Assembly: GCA_910583795.1 (NCBI GenBank)
Contig: CAJTZQ010000006.1
Span: 15,261 to 79,260 of the forward strand
DNA length: 64,000 nucleotides
DNA from: an uncultured Muribaculaceae bacterium
Lineage (GTDB): Bacteria; Bacteroidota; Bacteroidia; Bacteroidales; Muribaculaceae
Direction of reading: 5' to 3'
The translations under genes and the position numbers were made by a program. The notes under the pieces are model-generated. The model saw only the letters and a program-made list of their open reading frames with translations, did no database searches and was not told the origin of the DNA. Below are positions 1 to 10,094 of this stretch, piece by piece (the first letter of the stretch is position 1; each line of letters opens with the position of its first letter).

Positions 1-3000
1 TTCCCTTCCTCACTTGCCACAGTAATTGAGCCGTGATGGAGTGTAACCAGATTCTTCACGAGCGCAAGCCCTATGCCCGTGCCCGCAGCCTGGTGCGGGC
101 CCTTTTCCTGATAATATCTATCAAATATATGACATATCGCAGAATGCGATATGCCGACACCGGTGTCGGCGACCGTAATCTCCACATTGTCGGCTTCACG
201 CCGACAATTTATCCTGACCGTCCCCTGGCTGGTATATTTCATAGAATTTGAAATCAAGTTGTCAAGGACAACCTGCACCACTTCCTTGTCATAAAGAATT
301 TGCATGTCGCCCGATTCCGTTGTGACCTCAACACTCACTTCCGGATTTCTGTTAAGCTCCTTATATTTAAGAGAAACTTCATAAACCGTGGCGGCAATAT
401 TCCCTCGACGCACACACAACCGGCGGTTCTGGGTCTCGGTCTTACGAAATTCAAGAATACCGTTGACAAGATCAAGGAGCCGCCCGGCATTTCTATGAAC
501 CATGCCAAGACTCCTCCTCTCTCTATCGGGAATAGCGTTGTCTTTTGCAAGATCTTCGAGAGGGCCTACAATCAATGTGAGCGGAGTACGCAATTCATGG
601 GTGATATTCGTATAGAAACGAAGCCTCTCATCGTTCAATTCCTGCTCTTTTGTGTGGCGTTCCTTCTCTGCTTTAAGCTGTGCCTCGGCATTGACCCTCT
701 TCCGATAGAAATAAAGAAGGGCACCCACCACAACAAGAGCTGCTATAACATAAAATGTTTTAGCCCACCAGGAAAGCCAGAACGGTGGAGGAAGCGTAAT
801 TTTTAAAACCGCCGGTTCACCCCATTCCTGATTTCTCACACGGCATCTCACTTTGAATACATACGTACCCGGCGAGAGATCGCGGAAAGTGGCTACATTT
901 ACATTGCGCGGCATAACCCACCTGTCGACCACCCCCTCAAGCATATACTCATATTCCACTTCTCCGGCAAGAGCAAAGTTGCGGGAAGAAAACAAGACAT
1001 CAAAACTATTCTGTCCGGCATTCAGACGAATCTCACTTTTTCCCGTGACTTGAATATCAACGTCACCGTCAACACCCTCAGCTGAATTACTCAACAGCAG
1101 AAGCTCCACAATCATTGGGATAGGGGTGGCAACCTTTTCAAGCACTTTTGACGGATTGAACACACAGAGTCCGCTTATCGCTCCGAAATAAATATTACCT
1201 TGTCGGTCAGTAGCCACGCTTCTTCCCAAAAAATTACCGATAGGCACATTGTCTCGATGAGTGTAATTATAGACCTCTCCGTTTCGCAGACAACTTATAC
1301 CTCCGTTTGTGGAAATCCAAATACACCCGCTGCGGTCTTGGGCAATAGCGAGAATATGACTGTTGCCGAGACCTGACGTACGATTTATAATATTTATTTT
1401 GTCAGGAGCACCCATAATGTCGTCAAAACAAAGCAAACCCTCTCCTGTGGCAACGAGTATACGGTTGTCTCGCGTACGAAAAATATGATTGACAGTGTTA
1501 GACGGGATTCCGGAATTGACATCATATCGTCTTATCTCTTTAAAATTTTTGTCTGTCACGATCAATCCGGCACCGAAAGTGCCGATAAGGAACGTGTCGT
1601 CAGAAAGAGTGAACACCGACCTCACCAAATTATTGCCGACATCAAAGGGTCCTTCCATCGACTTGGTCGCGGGATCATAGCGCCACACACCGATTGATGA
1701 GCCGAAAAGGATTTTTCCATAATTATCAGACGTGATATCACGCACATCCACACCTCCAGATGCCGGGAAAACTGTCTCAAATTTCCCTGAAACATTATCA
1801 TATCTGCAAGCCCCTTCATTAAAAAATCCAAACCACAACGTTCCCCCCGCATCCTTATATGATGCCTGAACAATAAAACCTGGCAGACTCCCTTTCTCTT
1901 TACTGAAACTATCCACCAGCCGGTCACAGTCATACATCTCCAGAAGTCCGCTGTCTTTTCCTACCCAAAGACAGTTGTTATTGTCAACCATTACTGTAAG
2001 GACGCTATTGGCAGAGAGTACCTCCCCCTTTGCGGAAGCAATTCTTGCCGGATGAAGCCGAAATGCAGGCAAATTAGGGCTTATAACATTGACGCCTCCT
2101 CCCCAGCTTCCTGCCCACACATTGGAATAATCGTCTTCATACAGGCATCTCACGGAAGGGCTGGAAAGGCTGTTCATTCCGAAACCGGATCTTATCACTT
2201 TGCATTCCATTTCTTCGGGATGCGAAAACATGGAGTCGGAAAGTTCCATGACCGCGATTCCTCCCCTTTCCATTGCCACCCAAAGGAGATTATTGGAAAA
2301 CTGTCTTATAGCTCCCACAGAATGTCGCAACTCGGGATAATAATCCGCAAAATTTGTGAATGTATTCCCGTCTTGGTTATACAACACAGGGCCTCTGTAT
2401 GTACCAAGCCATACATTGTTAAGGGAATCTTTGTAGACGCAGTTGAGATGAGACGAAGGCAATCCTCCGGCAACTCCCGGATTAGCCTCGAAATGACGCG
2501 CTGTTTTCTTCTCCACATCTATTATGGAGAAACCTGCATATTCATGGGCAACATATAAAAATCCGTCATCCCCGTCAAAAATGCTCCACACCGCCACATC
2601 AGGAAGCCCCTTGACGGTCTTGCTGTCGTAATGCTCGAATTTTCCCGTATCCGGATTGAAATGATCGATACCGCTTGAATAAGTGGCAACCCATATTCCT
2701 CCGTCTGATGCGGGGGTCACGGCAGTGACATCATCAGTGGCAAGAGATGCCGGATCATCATGAGAATGCCGATAAGAAAGAAACTCCCCCTTTTCATAAT
2801 CATATCCGTCAAGACCTGCCCTTTGAGTGGCTATCCAGACAATAGGACGACGGGGATCATCTATGATTCCGTTAAGTTCGTTGCCTGTGACCGACGATGA
2901 CTTCGCTATCTCATCCTTAAAATATGTCTTGAAATTATGTCCGTCAAACCGATTGAGTCCTTCATCGGTGGCGATCCAGATAAATCCTTGCTTATCTTGA

Positions 3001-3131
3001 GTGATCCCCACGACATGGTTATTGCTCAATCCGCTCTCCACACCAAGATAATTGACGGAGAATTCATCGCGGACAGCAGCAGCTGAAACCGAAGTGAGAA
3101 ATATTAATAGAAAAATGAAAACGTGTTTCAT
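1..3131 (-). CDS. Hybrid two-component system sensor (HTCS), 3' part cut by window edge
   Basis: This is the regulator of the adjacent polysaccharide utilisation locus. The frame is open from the ATG at 3131 to base 1, about 1043 residues, and continues past the left edge. A signal peptide (MKHVFIFLLIFLTSVSAAA) is followed by beta-propeller repeats of the Reg_prop type, for example GFIWIATDEGLNRFDG and NVWLGTYRGPVL, and by a Y_Y_Y-like segment. A membrane helix lies near residues 785-805, after the typical PPPFWLSWW stretch. The HisKA motif THELRTPLTLI has its phospho-acceptor His at residue 845 (codon 597-599). The HATPase domain shows the N box DNLISNSMKYT, the G1 box VADTGVGIS and the G2 box GTGIGLALVKNLV just before the edge. 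The receiver and AraC-type DNA-binding domains usual in this family would lie outside the window. By family analogy the periplasmic propeller binds an oligosaccharide and the protein activates the divergent genes. Confidence 0.93.
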   Translation of the reverse strand, partial: MKHVFIFLLIFLTSVSAAAVRDEFSVNYLGVESGLSNNHVVGITQDKQGFIWIATDEGLNRFDGHNFKTYFKDEIAKSSSVTGNELNGIIDDPRRPIVWIATQRAGLDGYDYEKGEFLSYRHSHDDPASLATDDVTAVTPASDGGIWVATYSSGIDHFNPDTGKFEHYDSKTVKGLPDVAVWSIFDGDDGFLYVAHEYAGFSIIDVEKKTARHFEANPGVAGGLPSSHLNCVYKDSLNNVWLGTYRGPVLYNQDGNTFTNFADYYPELRHSVGAIRQFSNNLLWVAMERGGIAVMELSDSMFSHPEEMECKVIRSGFGMNSLSSPSVRCLYEDDYSNVWAGSWGGGVNVISPNLPAFRLHPARIASAKGEVLSANSVLTVMVDNNNCLWVGKDSGLLEMYDCDRLVDSFSKEKGSLPGFIVQASYKDAGGTLWFGFFNEGACRYDNVSGKFETVFPASGGVDVRDITSDNYGKILFGSSIGVWRYDPATKSMEGPFDVGNNLVRSVFTLSDDTFLIGTFGAGLIVTDKNFKEIRRYDVNSGIPSNTVNHIFRTRDNRILVATGEGLLCFDDIMGAPDKINIINRTSGLGNSHILAIAQDRSGCIWISTNGGISCLRNGEVYNYTHRDNVPIGNFLGRSVATDRQGNIYFGAISGLCVFNPSKVLEKVATPIPMIVELLLLSNSAEGVDGDVDIQVTGKSEIRLNAGQNSFDVLFSSRNFALAGEVEYEYMLEGVVDRWVMPRNVNVATFRDLSPGTYVFKVRCRVRNQEWGEPAVLKITLPPPFWLSWWAKTFYVIAALVVVGALLYFYRKRVNAEAQLKAEKERHTKEQELNDERLRFYTNITHELRTPLTLIVGPLEDLAKDNAIPDRERRSLGMVHRNAGRLLDLVNGILEFRKTETQNRRLCVRRGNIAATVYEVSLKYKELNRNPEVSVEVTTESGDMQILYDKEVVQVVLDNLISNSMKYTSQGTVRINCRREADNVEITVADTGVGISHSAICHIFDRYYQEKGPHQAAGTGIGLALVKNLVTLHHGSITVASEEG

Positions 3132-3196
3132 GGTGTTATGTGATTTTGGTGTCATAGCGGCGCGACAATCATGCCGCCACGGTTTGTTTTTCGCTT

Positions 3197-3204
3197 CAAA
3201 GATA
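3197..3204 (-). promoter_or_regulatory. Candidate -7 box of the HTCS gene
   Basis: On the minus strand the bases read TATCTTTG, an exact match to the Bacteroidetes -7 consensus TAnnTTTG, 66 bases upstream of the HTCS start codon. No clear TTTG is seen about 20 bases further upstream, so the -33 element is weak or absent. Confidence 0.5.
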
Positions 3205-3252
3205 GAGGTTTTTTCTTTGACATAGAACAGTATTTCAATCATCTGAGGCAGG

Positions 3253-3360
3253 TTGCATGATTTCCATACCTATCTTGCATGATTTTTCAGCCGCCTCTTC
3301 ACAACGTTGATATAAATTTGCACCCGAAATCCGATTTCTATACACTTTCCATGATTTTCC
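3253..3360. promoter_or_regulatory. Direct-repeat operator candidate of the PUL
   Basis: The 11-base word TTGCATGATTT occurs at 3253-3263 and again at 3275-3285, exactly 22 bases apart, about two turns of the helix. A third, closely related copy (TTCCATGATTTTCCAG) lies at 3347-3362 and matches the second copy (TTGCATGATTTTTCAG) over 16 bases with two differences. AraC-type domains of hybrid sensors are known to bind direct repeats upstream of susC-like operons. The first two copies lie directly upstream of the candidate PUL promoter at 3313-3320. Confidence 0.5.
3313..3320 (+). promoter_or_regulatory. Candidate -7 box of the PUL operon
   Basis: TAAATTTG matches TAnnTTTG and lies 99 bases upstream of the first PUL gene. 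There is no good TTTG element at -33, which suits a promoter that needs an activator. Apart from these signals the divergent gap 3132-3419 holds nothing I recognise. Confidence 0.4.
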
Positions 3361-3419
3361 AGATTTCACCCATTCAAAGAATTTATCAACATAATATATT
3401 AATCAAATCTTAAAATCGC

Positions 3420-5036
3420 ATGAAACTGTTTTCAAAATGTCTCACTGCGGGTATGTGTCTCTCCGCCCTTGTGGCGATCCCCGCATGTAGCAGCGACGAT
3501 TGGAAAGATGTTGACGGGGCAACCCCTCAGCTAACACTCTCTTCAGCACATGAGATGACAGAAGCCGGGCGGAATATCAAGATCGCCGGGCAAGTTGCCG
3601 ACAACGACGGCATTTCCACAATTGACCTTGTCTGCAAGGCTCTCAACCTCAACAAACGAATCAATCTTATCGAAATCTATGGAGAGCCCCAGAAGACTTA
3701 CGATCTCGATTACTCTTTTAAAATTCAAGAAAACGAGACCGGCGACGATTTTATCATTGATGTGGTCATCACAGACATCGGCGGCCGGCAGGAGACACAG
3801 CAGGTGAAAGTGACTATGGACGGAGACTTCACAGCCCCGGTATTCACCGCTGCCCCCGACAAAGAAGTGACCGTGATCCTGAAGCCACAGACTTCCTTAA
3901 ACCTGCAATTTGCAGTGCAAGACAACCGTGTGGTTGATTATGTGACTATCGACATCCAAGACATCACCGCAGGCGAAGATCTCCCGGAACAACTCGCCGG
4001 GTTCCCGCGCACTGTCCAAGGCAACGGCTCGGCAACTTTCAATTTCTCGGAGAAAATAGAACTCCCGAGTGAAGAAGCCACCTTGATCGCCACCATCACA
4101 GCCTACGACAAAGCTGCAAACGAAGATGCCCACTCCACTTCCATCACATCAAAGATCTCTGTCGGGGCACTTCCTGATTTCGAAAAACTTTATCTATGCG
4201 ACGTGGCTACTGCCGCCGAACTTAACAGCGACGTATTCGGTGTGCCCATGCTCATAGACCACGTAGGGAAATACAAATATCGCGCCCGCTACTACAATGA
4301 GAAAGCAGGCACTGAGATCTGTTTCCTCGCCCAGAAAACCGACTTCGGTCCTGTTTGCTTCGGTCCTGACAATGCAGATCCGACCACTCTTGGCGACGAT
4401 CCTAACGAAGTAGGCAGAATCAGACTTAACCAGGCAGGCGTGTATTATTTGATTGATATAGATACCTACAACCGTACATACACAATGTCGACCTACTCGG
4501 TGGCACAGGCAATAGACCCTGTGATGCACATGCATTACGGACAAAACGACCTCAACACTTGGTGGGGAGGATGGGACAACGACGACATATGGTGGCAGGA
4601 ATTCTATTTCGGACCTGCATCCGGTCCTGACAACGTGACACGCATGGTTCAAGACTCCAAGAACCCACATATCTATGTAGTGGAAGACTGGAAACTCGAA
4701 GGTGGTGAAGAAATGAATTTCATACTCCATAACTGGCACAGCAACGGATGGTGGAACTTCGTGACATGGCGCGTGGATAATGCTTCTGATCCTGACAAGT
4801 TCATGTATTACGGAAACCTTCACCCCGACAACTCCCATTATCAAGGCAACGCCGATTATTTCGAGTTTAAATATGGAGACAACCCTGATTTCGATATCAA
4901 CAGCTGGGGTGATGAAAGCTATCGCAAAAACTTCGTGCCTGACAACTGGGTGAAACCTACGGTGACCACAACAGGAACTTATAAGTTCATTTTCGACGCT
5001 CACCTTGAGCGTGCACGTCTTGTGCCTCAGAACTGA
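3420..5036 (+). CDS. Surface glycan-binding lipoprotein (SusE/SusF-like position)
   Basis: This is a 538-residue lipoprotein with signal peptide and lipobox (LVAIPACSSDDW; lipid Cys near residue 23). The first part (about 30-250) looks like two Ig-like beta domains. The second half is rich in Trp and Tyr (WWGGWDNDDIWWQEFYFGP, NGWWNFVTWRVDN), as expected of a carbohydrate-binding surface, and ends in a beta segment (GTYKFIFDAHLERARLV) of the kind seen in SusE/SusF-type domains. The gene begins the PUL and lies 106 bases ahead of susC, whereas such genes usually follow susD. By position and composition it is inferred to bind glycan at the cell surface; no family could be named with certainty. 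Confidence 0.75.
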   Translation: MKLFSKCLTAGMCLSALVAIPACSSDDWKDVDGATPQLTLSSAHEMTEAGRNIKIAGQVADNDGISTIDLVCKALNLNKRINLIEIYGEPQKTYDLDYSFKIQENETGDDFIIDVVITDIGGRQETQQVKVTMDGDFTAPVFTAAPDKEVTVILKPQTSLNLQFAVQDNRVVDYVTIDIQDITAGEDLPEQLAGFPRTVQGNGSATFNFSEKIELPSEEATLIATITAYDKAANEDAHSTSITSKISVGALPDFEKLYLCDVATAAELNSDVFGVPMLIDHVGKYKYRARYYNEKAGTEICFLAQKTDFGPVCFGPDNADPTTLGDDPNEVGRIRLNQAGVYYLIDIDTYNRTYTMSTYSVAQAIDPVMHMHYGQNDLNTWWGGWDNDDIWWQEFYFGPASGPDNVTRMVQDSKNPHIYVVEDWKLEGGEEMNFILHNWHSNGWWNFVTWRVDNASDPDKFMYYGNLHPDNSHYQGNADYFEFKYGDNPDFDINSWGDESYRKNFVPDNWVKPTVTTTGTYKFIFDAHLERARLVPQN

Positions 5037-5142
5037 TCCAATATTCTTTGGAAATAAGGATTTCCCTATAATGCCGGGAAATACACTCTCCAATTTCCCG
5101 GCCTCATCTTTTAGACAATTTCCACATTTCGATTTTCATATC

Positions 5143-8100
5143 ATGAAAAAGTATATTCTTACTTTATGCCTCGCGCTCATTTCCATATCGGTGATGGCGC
5201 AGAACATAACCGTCCATGGAACAGTGACTTCCAAAACAGACGGGGAGCCCCTGATCGATGCCACAGTGCGCGTGCAGGGCACAAACCAAGGAACCGCCAC
5301 CGATATTGACGGTAATTATTCACTCAACAATGTTGCATCAAACGCCACCCTTATATTCAATTATGTAGGATATCAGGAGATATCCATCCCCGTAAAAGGA
5401 CAGACCACTATCGACGCCGCTCTCGAAGAGACAACTTCTTCTCTTGACGAACTCGTGGTTGTGGGCTACGGTGTGGCTAAAAAGAGCGACCTCACCAGCT
5501 CAATATCCACTATAAAGGGTGGGGAGATCAACGAGATGGTGGCTGGTAACGCAATGGACGCTCTGCAGGGACGTGTGCCTGGCGTACAGGTGGCATCCGG
5601 CGGTGGTCCGGGCACCACTCCCAAGGTCATGATCCGTGGTGTTACATCTGTCAACGGATCGACACCGCTTTATGTGGTCGACGGTGTGCCCCTCAACACT
5701 TCCAACATCAACTTCATCAACAACAACGATATTGAAAGCATGGAGGTGCTTAAAGATGCTTCCGCTTCTGCCATCTATGGTACAAGAGCATCAAACGGCG
5801 TTGTAATAATCACAACCAAGAAAGGTAAAGCAGGCAAGACTCATGTCGATTTCTCCGCCTCTGTCGGTTGGCAGCATATCGACAAGCCGAGCATTGCCGG
5901 AGCAAACGAATATGAGAAGGTCTTTAACGCACGCTATGCCAACGACGGCAGAGTCGCTCCCTGGAACTCACCTTATGTTGATTATGCCGACGTAGACGGC
6001 ACTGACTGGTGGGACGAAGTGGTCAACAACACTGCACTTATTCAGAACTATTCTCTAAGCGTTCGCGGCGGTAACGACAAATACGTCTACAGTCTGTCTG
6101 TAGGTTATTTCAAAAACAACTCTCAGTTCGACTATGGCTATTGGGACAAACTCAACGTGCGTCTCAACACGGAATATAACTTCACCGATTGGCTGAAGGC
6201 AGGTCTTGACATTGCTCCGAATATGGAAAAATGGGAAAATTCTCCCGAACTCTTCTCGGCAGCGATGGCTATGGACCCGACTACCCCGGTGTTCCGTCCG
6301 GAAGACCAATGGGATCCTTCCAATCCGATGAACAACTACCAGCGTTCATACAACAACCAGGAATGGAACCCTGCAGGTTCGCTTGCCCGTATGGACAACA
6401 AGACCACCAAGATGCAGGTGCTCATGAACCCCTATATCCAGGTGCAACCTATCAGCCAGCTCACTCTCCGCACTCAGTTCGGCGTGAATGCATGGTATCA
6501 GCGTAATGACTTCTACAACTATGCCTTCCATATCGACGCCCTCGAGCAAAACACAAAGAACAGTGCCGGCAGAAATTATTCCGACGCCCTCAACTGGACA
6601 TGGAACAACACTGTCACTTATATGGATACTTTCGCAGACAAGCATAACCTCACTGCAATGGTGGGCTTCACTGCTGAACGTTACGCCGACTGGTGGGCAA
6701 ACGCATCCCGTCAGGATATCCCCGGATCAAGCGATCTTCTCCATGAGGTGAGCGCCGGAACCGGCGACCAGTTCGCATCAGGCAGCGCAACTTATCAGAC
6801 TCTCGCATCCGTGCTCGGACGTGTGATGTATAACTTCGACAGCCGTTATTACCTCACAGCATCTGTCCGCTACGACGGCAGCTCAAAATTTGCGAAAGGC
6901 AACAAATGGGCGGCATTCCCATCGGTTTCCGCTGCATGGCGTCTCTCTGAGGAAAAATTCATGGAAGACACAAGAAGCTGGCTCGACAATGCCAAGATCC
7001 GTCTCGGATGGGGTAAAGTCGGCAACCAGGCAATCAACCCGGGTCTTTTCATCTCAACTCTTGACAATGGCGTGAACTATGTGTTCGGTACCACCCCCTC
7101 ACGCTATCCTTCCACTATCGTGGGTCAGATGGGCAGCCCCAACCTTAAATGGGAAACCGTTGAAGATATCGATTTCGGTGTTGACCTTTCTTTCCTTTCC
7201 AACAGACTTGACGTGACATTCGATCTTTATCAGAAGACAAGCCACGACATGCTTTATGCCCGCCAGACACTCCTCATCACTGGTAACCCTGCATGGATGG
7301 GCGCAGTGACTCAGAATATCGGTAAGATGCGCGCACGCGGCTGGGAGCTTTCTCTCAACTGGCGCGACAAAGTGGGAGAGGTTGGCTATGACCTCGGTCT
7401 GCAGCTCTCAGGCGTCCGCAACAAGGCTATCAAATTCTCAGGCGACGGACCCGTATGGACCGGCAGCGGTCTTCCTGAAAGCATAATCCGCAATGAAGAC
7501 GGAGGTCTTATCTCAAGATTCTACGGATATCAGGCAGACGGTCTTTTCCAGAACTGGGAAGAAGTCTATGCCCACACTGACGAACACGGCACGCTCATCC
7601 AGCCTGACGCACAACCGGGCGACATCCGTTTCCTCGACCTCAACCACGACGGTCAGCTCAACGAAAACGATAAGAAATATATCGGCAACCCCTATCCGGA
7701 TCTTATGATGGGCTTCAACATCGGGCTCAACTATAAAGGATGGGATTTCCTCGCCAACTTCTACGGCACTTTCGGCAACGATATCTTCAATCTCCAGAAA
7801 GGGCGTTATTCAGGCGCAAGCGGTCAGAACGTGTATGCCGGCACTCTCGCGAAAGCATGGAACGGAGAAGGAACAAGCAACGACATTCCCAGACTGTCTT
7901 ACAACGACCTCAACCAGAACTACACCCGCGTGTCAAGCTTCTTTGTTGAAGACGGCAGCTATTTCCGCTGCAAGCTCCTTACTCTCGGATATACCTTCCC
8001 TGAGAAATGGCTCGGTGATTTCAATCTCCGTCTTTACTTCTCCGCCCAGAATCTCTTTACATTCACAAAATACTCCGGAATGGACCCTGAACGTCCGTTC

Positions 8101-8190
8101 TACGACGGCAGTGTGATCGAGACAGGTATCGACAAGGCGAAATATCCCACTCCAAAGACATTCCTCTTCGGCGTTGACTTCAAATTTTAA
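5143..8190 (+). CDS. SusC-family TonB-dependent outer membrane transporter
   Basis: This protein imports oligosaccharides across the outer membrane with its SusD partner, using TonB energy. The 1015-residue product starts at the ATG at 5143, which gives a clean signal peptide (MKKYILTLCLALISISVMAQ). A longer frame opening at 5005 overlaps the previous gene and is not needed. Residues about 22-105 form a CarboxypepD_reg-like beta domain (GEPLIDATVRVQGTNQGTAT). A plug domain follows, with the family segment VVVGYGVAKKSDLTSSIS and IRGVTSVNGSTPLYVVDGVP, and then the 22-strand barrel ending in the aromatic C-terminus FLFGVDFKF. The gene is followed 49 bases later by susD, forming the standard pair. 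Confidence 0.97.
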   Translation: MKKYILTLCLALISISVMAQNITVHGTVTSKTDGEPLIDATVRVQGTNQGTATDIDGNYSLNNVASNATLIFNYVGYQEISIPVKGQTTIDAALEETTSSLDELVVVGYGVAKKSDLTSSISTIKGGEINEMVAGNAMDALQGRVPGVQVASGGGPGTTPKVMIRGVTSVNGSTPLYVVDGVPLNTSNINFINNNDIESMEVLKDASASAIYGTRASNGVVIITTKKGKAGKTHVDFSASVGWQHIDKPSIAGANEYEKVFNARYANDGRVAPWNSPYVDYADVDGTDWWDEVVNNTALIQNYSLSVRGGNDKYVYSLSVGYFKNNSQFDYGYWDKLNVRLNTEYNFTDWLKAGLDIAPNMEKWENSPELFSAAMAMDPTTPVFRPEDQWDPSNPMNNYQRSYNNQEWNPAGSLARMDNKTTKMQVLMNPYIQVQPISQLTLRTQFGVNAWYQRNDFYNYAFHIDALEQNTKNSAGRNYSDALNWTWNNTVTYMDTFADKHNLTAMVGFTAERYADWWANASRQDIPGSSDLLHEVSAGTGDQFASGSATYQTLASVLGRVMYNFDSRYYLTASVRYDGSSKFAKGNKWAAFPSVSAAWRLSEEKFMEDTRSWLDNAKIRLGWGKVGNQAINPGLFISTLDNGVNYVFGTTPSRYPSTIVGQMGSPNLKWETVEDIDFGVDLSFLSNRLDVTFDLYQKTSHDMLYARQTLLITGNPAWMGAVTQNIGKMRARGWELSLNWRDKVGEVGYDLGLQLSGVRNKAIKFSGDGPVWTGSGLPESIIRNEDGGLISRFYGYQADGLFQNWEEVYAHTDEHGTLIQPDAQPGDIRFLDLNHDGQLNENDKKYIGNPYPDLMMGFNIGLNYKGWDFLANFYGTFGNDIFNLQKGRYSGASGQNVYAGTLAKAWNGEGTSNDIPRLSYNDLNQNYTRVSSFFVEDGSYFRCKLLTLGYTFPEKWLGDFNLRLYFSAQNLFTFTKYSGMDPERPFYDGSVIETGIDKAKYPTPKTFLFGVDFKF

Positions 8191-8239
8191 TTAACAATCA
8201 CATAAATTGGTAATTAAAGAATCTAAATAGAAAATAAAA

Positions 8240-9916
8240 ATGAAAAAAATAATATATTCTCTCGCAGTTATCGCCGGGATGTCTTCACTCTCTTCTTGCA
8301 ACGACTTCCTGACTGAAGACATTCGCGGCACCGAGAACCTCGACACTTATTTCCAGAGCCAGGAAGAGGTTGACTCTTACGTGGGCGGATGCTATTTCCA
8401 GATCGCCAAAGGTGGCGGCTGGTGGCAGGTCTACAACACATGGCTCATGAGCGATATGACCACCGACGACCTCTGGGACGGCAACACAACCCAGGATGAC
8501 GGTTATCAGGACATAACCCACTTTATGCCCAACGGACAGAACAGCGGTATCCTCCAGAATTTCTGGGGCGCACGCTATCAAGGCATAGCCTCCTGTAATC
8601 TTGGCATGGAGCGCATACCGACAGCTACTATGGACGAATCTCTGCGCGCCACACGACTTGCTGAAGTGCAGTTCCTCCGTGCCTTCTTCTATTTTGATCT
8701 CGTACGCAATTTCGGCGGAGTGCCCATGGTGCTTGAATATGCCAAATCTGTCGACGGAATCGAGCGTTCCACAGAAGCTGAATGCTATGCATGGATAGAA
8801 TCTGAGCTAAAAGCAGCTGCAGCCGTACTTCCACAGCGCAGTCAGTATGCGGCAGCCGATATGGGACGCGCCACAAGAGGTGCAGCTCTCGGTATCCTCG
8901 GTAAAGCCCAGCTTTATCAAGGAAAATGGGAAGAAGCTAAGGCAACTTTAAAAACCATCATCGACGAGGGTGAGTATGAACTCCTTCCCAACTTCGGCGA
9001 CGTGTGGAGCGTGAAACACAACAATAGCAAGGAATCTCTCTTCGAGGTTCAGCAGATGTATAACGGTGACCAGTATGCCACCGGCGGTTCACTCACCGTT
9101 GTGACGGGATGCCGCAACGGCGTGGGCGACGGATGGAGCTGGGGACAGCCAACTTCCGACCTTGAAAACGCTTTCATCGCCGCAGGCGACACCGAGCGTC
9201 TACGCTGGACCATTATCAAGACTGCCTGCACTGAAATAGCCGGCGAGAACGATTTCGAACGTTTTGTGGAAAATAACAAATCCTTTTTGAAAATCACCGA
9301 CCAGAAATTTATCGGATATAAGGAAGATTTCGGCTGGACAGATGAAACCTACAACAATACCTATATCATCGACCCGGCACAGCACAAATCTGCACGTATC
9401 ATCCGTAAATATTTCGTGCCTCTCGAAGACCGTCCTGAAATCTACAACACCGACAAGATTCCTTTGAACCACCGTGTGCTCCGCTACGCCGACGTGCTTC
9501 TTATGTATGCCGAGGCTTGTGCGGAAACTGGCGACAACACTAATGCCCAATGGGCGCTCAATCAGGTGCGCAACCGTGTAGGCCTCGCCGATGTCACCTC
9601 AACCGGCACAGCACTCCGTGACGCTATCCGTGCTGAACGCCGTCTTGAACTTGCCCATGAACAATGCCGTCTCTATGACCTCCGTCGCTGGGATTGCGAA
9701 AACGGCAAGAAAATGATGTGCAACGTATTCGGTCCCAACGGTTCTTTCGTGAAATACAACACCGGTGACGATGCCGACATGTATGAGGCATGGAACCAGG
9801 GAGAGCCCAGCAACAAAGGATACCGTTTCCAGGAAAACAGAGACCTCCTCTATCCGATTCCTCTCTATGAAATCCAGCACTCAAACGGAACTATCAAGCA
9901 AAATCCCGGTTGGTAA
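8240..9916 (+). CDS. SusD-family outer membrane lipoprotein
   Basis: This is the surface lid and glycan-binding partner of the SusC transporter. The product has 558 residues with a lipobox (LSSCNDFL; lipid Cys near residue 20). The N-terminal SusD-like domain (DTYFQSQEEVDSYVGGCYFQI) leads into TPR-like helices and the C-terminal RagB/SusD domain. Family hallmarks include RFLRAFFYFDLVRNFGGVP-type and VLRYADVLLMYAEACAETG segments, AIRAERRLELAHEQCRLYDLRRW, and the end segment LLYPIPLYEIQHSNGTIKQNPGW. Length and end are normal, so the protein is probably intact. A hairpin terminator follows before the hydrolase genes. Confidence 0.97.
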   Translation: MKKIIYSLAVIAGMSSLSSCNDFLTEDIRGTENLDTYFQSQEEVDSYVGGCYFQIAKGGGWWQVYNTWLMSDMTTDDLWDGNTTQDDGYQDITHFMPNGQNSGILQNFWGARYQGIASCNLGMERIPTATMDESLRATRLAEVQFLRAFFYFDLVRNFGGVPMVLEYAKSVDGIERSTEAECYAWIESELKAAAAVLPQRSQYAAADMGRATRGAALGILGKAQLYQGKWEEAKATLKTIIDEGEYELLPNFGDVWSVKHNNSKESLFEVQQMYNGDQYATGGSLTVVTGCRNGVGDGWSWGQPTSDLENAFIAAGDTERLRWTIIKTACTEIAGENDFERFVENNKSFLKITDQKFIGYKEDFGWTDETYNNTYIIDPAQHKSARIIRKYFVPLEDRPEIYNTDKIPLNHRVLRYADVLLMYAEACAETGDNTNAQWALNQVRNRVGLADVTSTGTALRDAIRAERRLELAHEQCRLYDLRRWDCENGKKMMCNVFGPNGSFVKYNTGDDADMYEAWNQGEPSNKGYRFQENRDLLYPIPLYEIQHSNGTIKQNPGW

Positions 9917-9994
9917 TAATCTGTTTATATAACTTCAATTTTGAAAAAAACTTAACAAACATAATCTTAAGGTAAAATTGCAGTTAAATTAACC

Positions 9995-10034
9995 GGGGGC
10001 ATGCCGACGACAGCGCCGACATGCCCCCTTTCTT
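9995..10034 (+). terminator. Hairpin terminator after susD
   Basis: The arms GGGGGCATG (9995-10003) and CATGCCCCC (10020-10028) are perfectly complementary and are followed by TTTCTTC. Partial termination here would lower hydrolase expression relative to SusCD. Confidence 0.75.
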
Positions 10035-10094
10035 CAACGTCTGTGAATACACAATCTGCATAGGATCAAAACTCATAGAAACTCATAGAAACTC

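Noticed and set aside
4194..5093. 299-codon minus-strand frame over the PUL lipoprotein
   Set aside because: It is antisense to a well supported lipoprotein gene, has no signal or domain and arises from codon bias.
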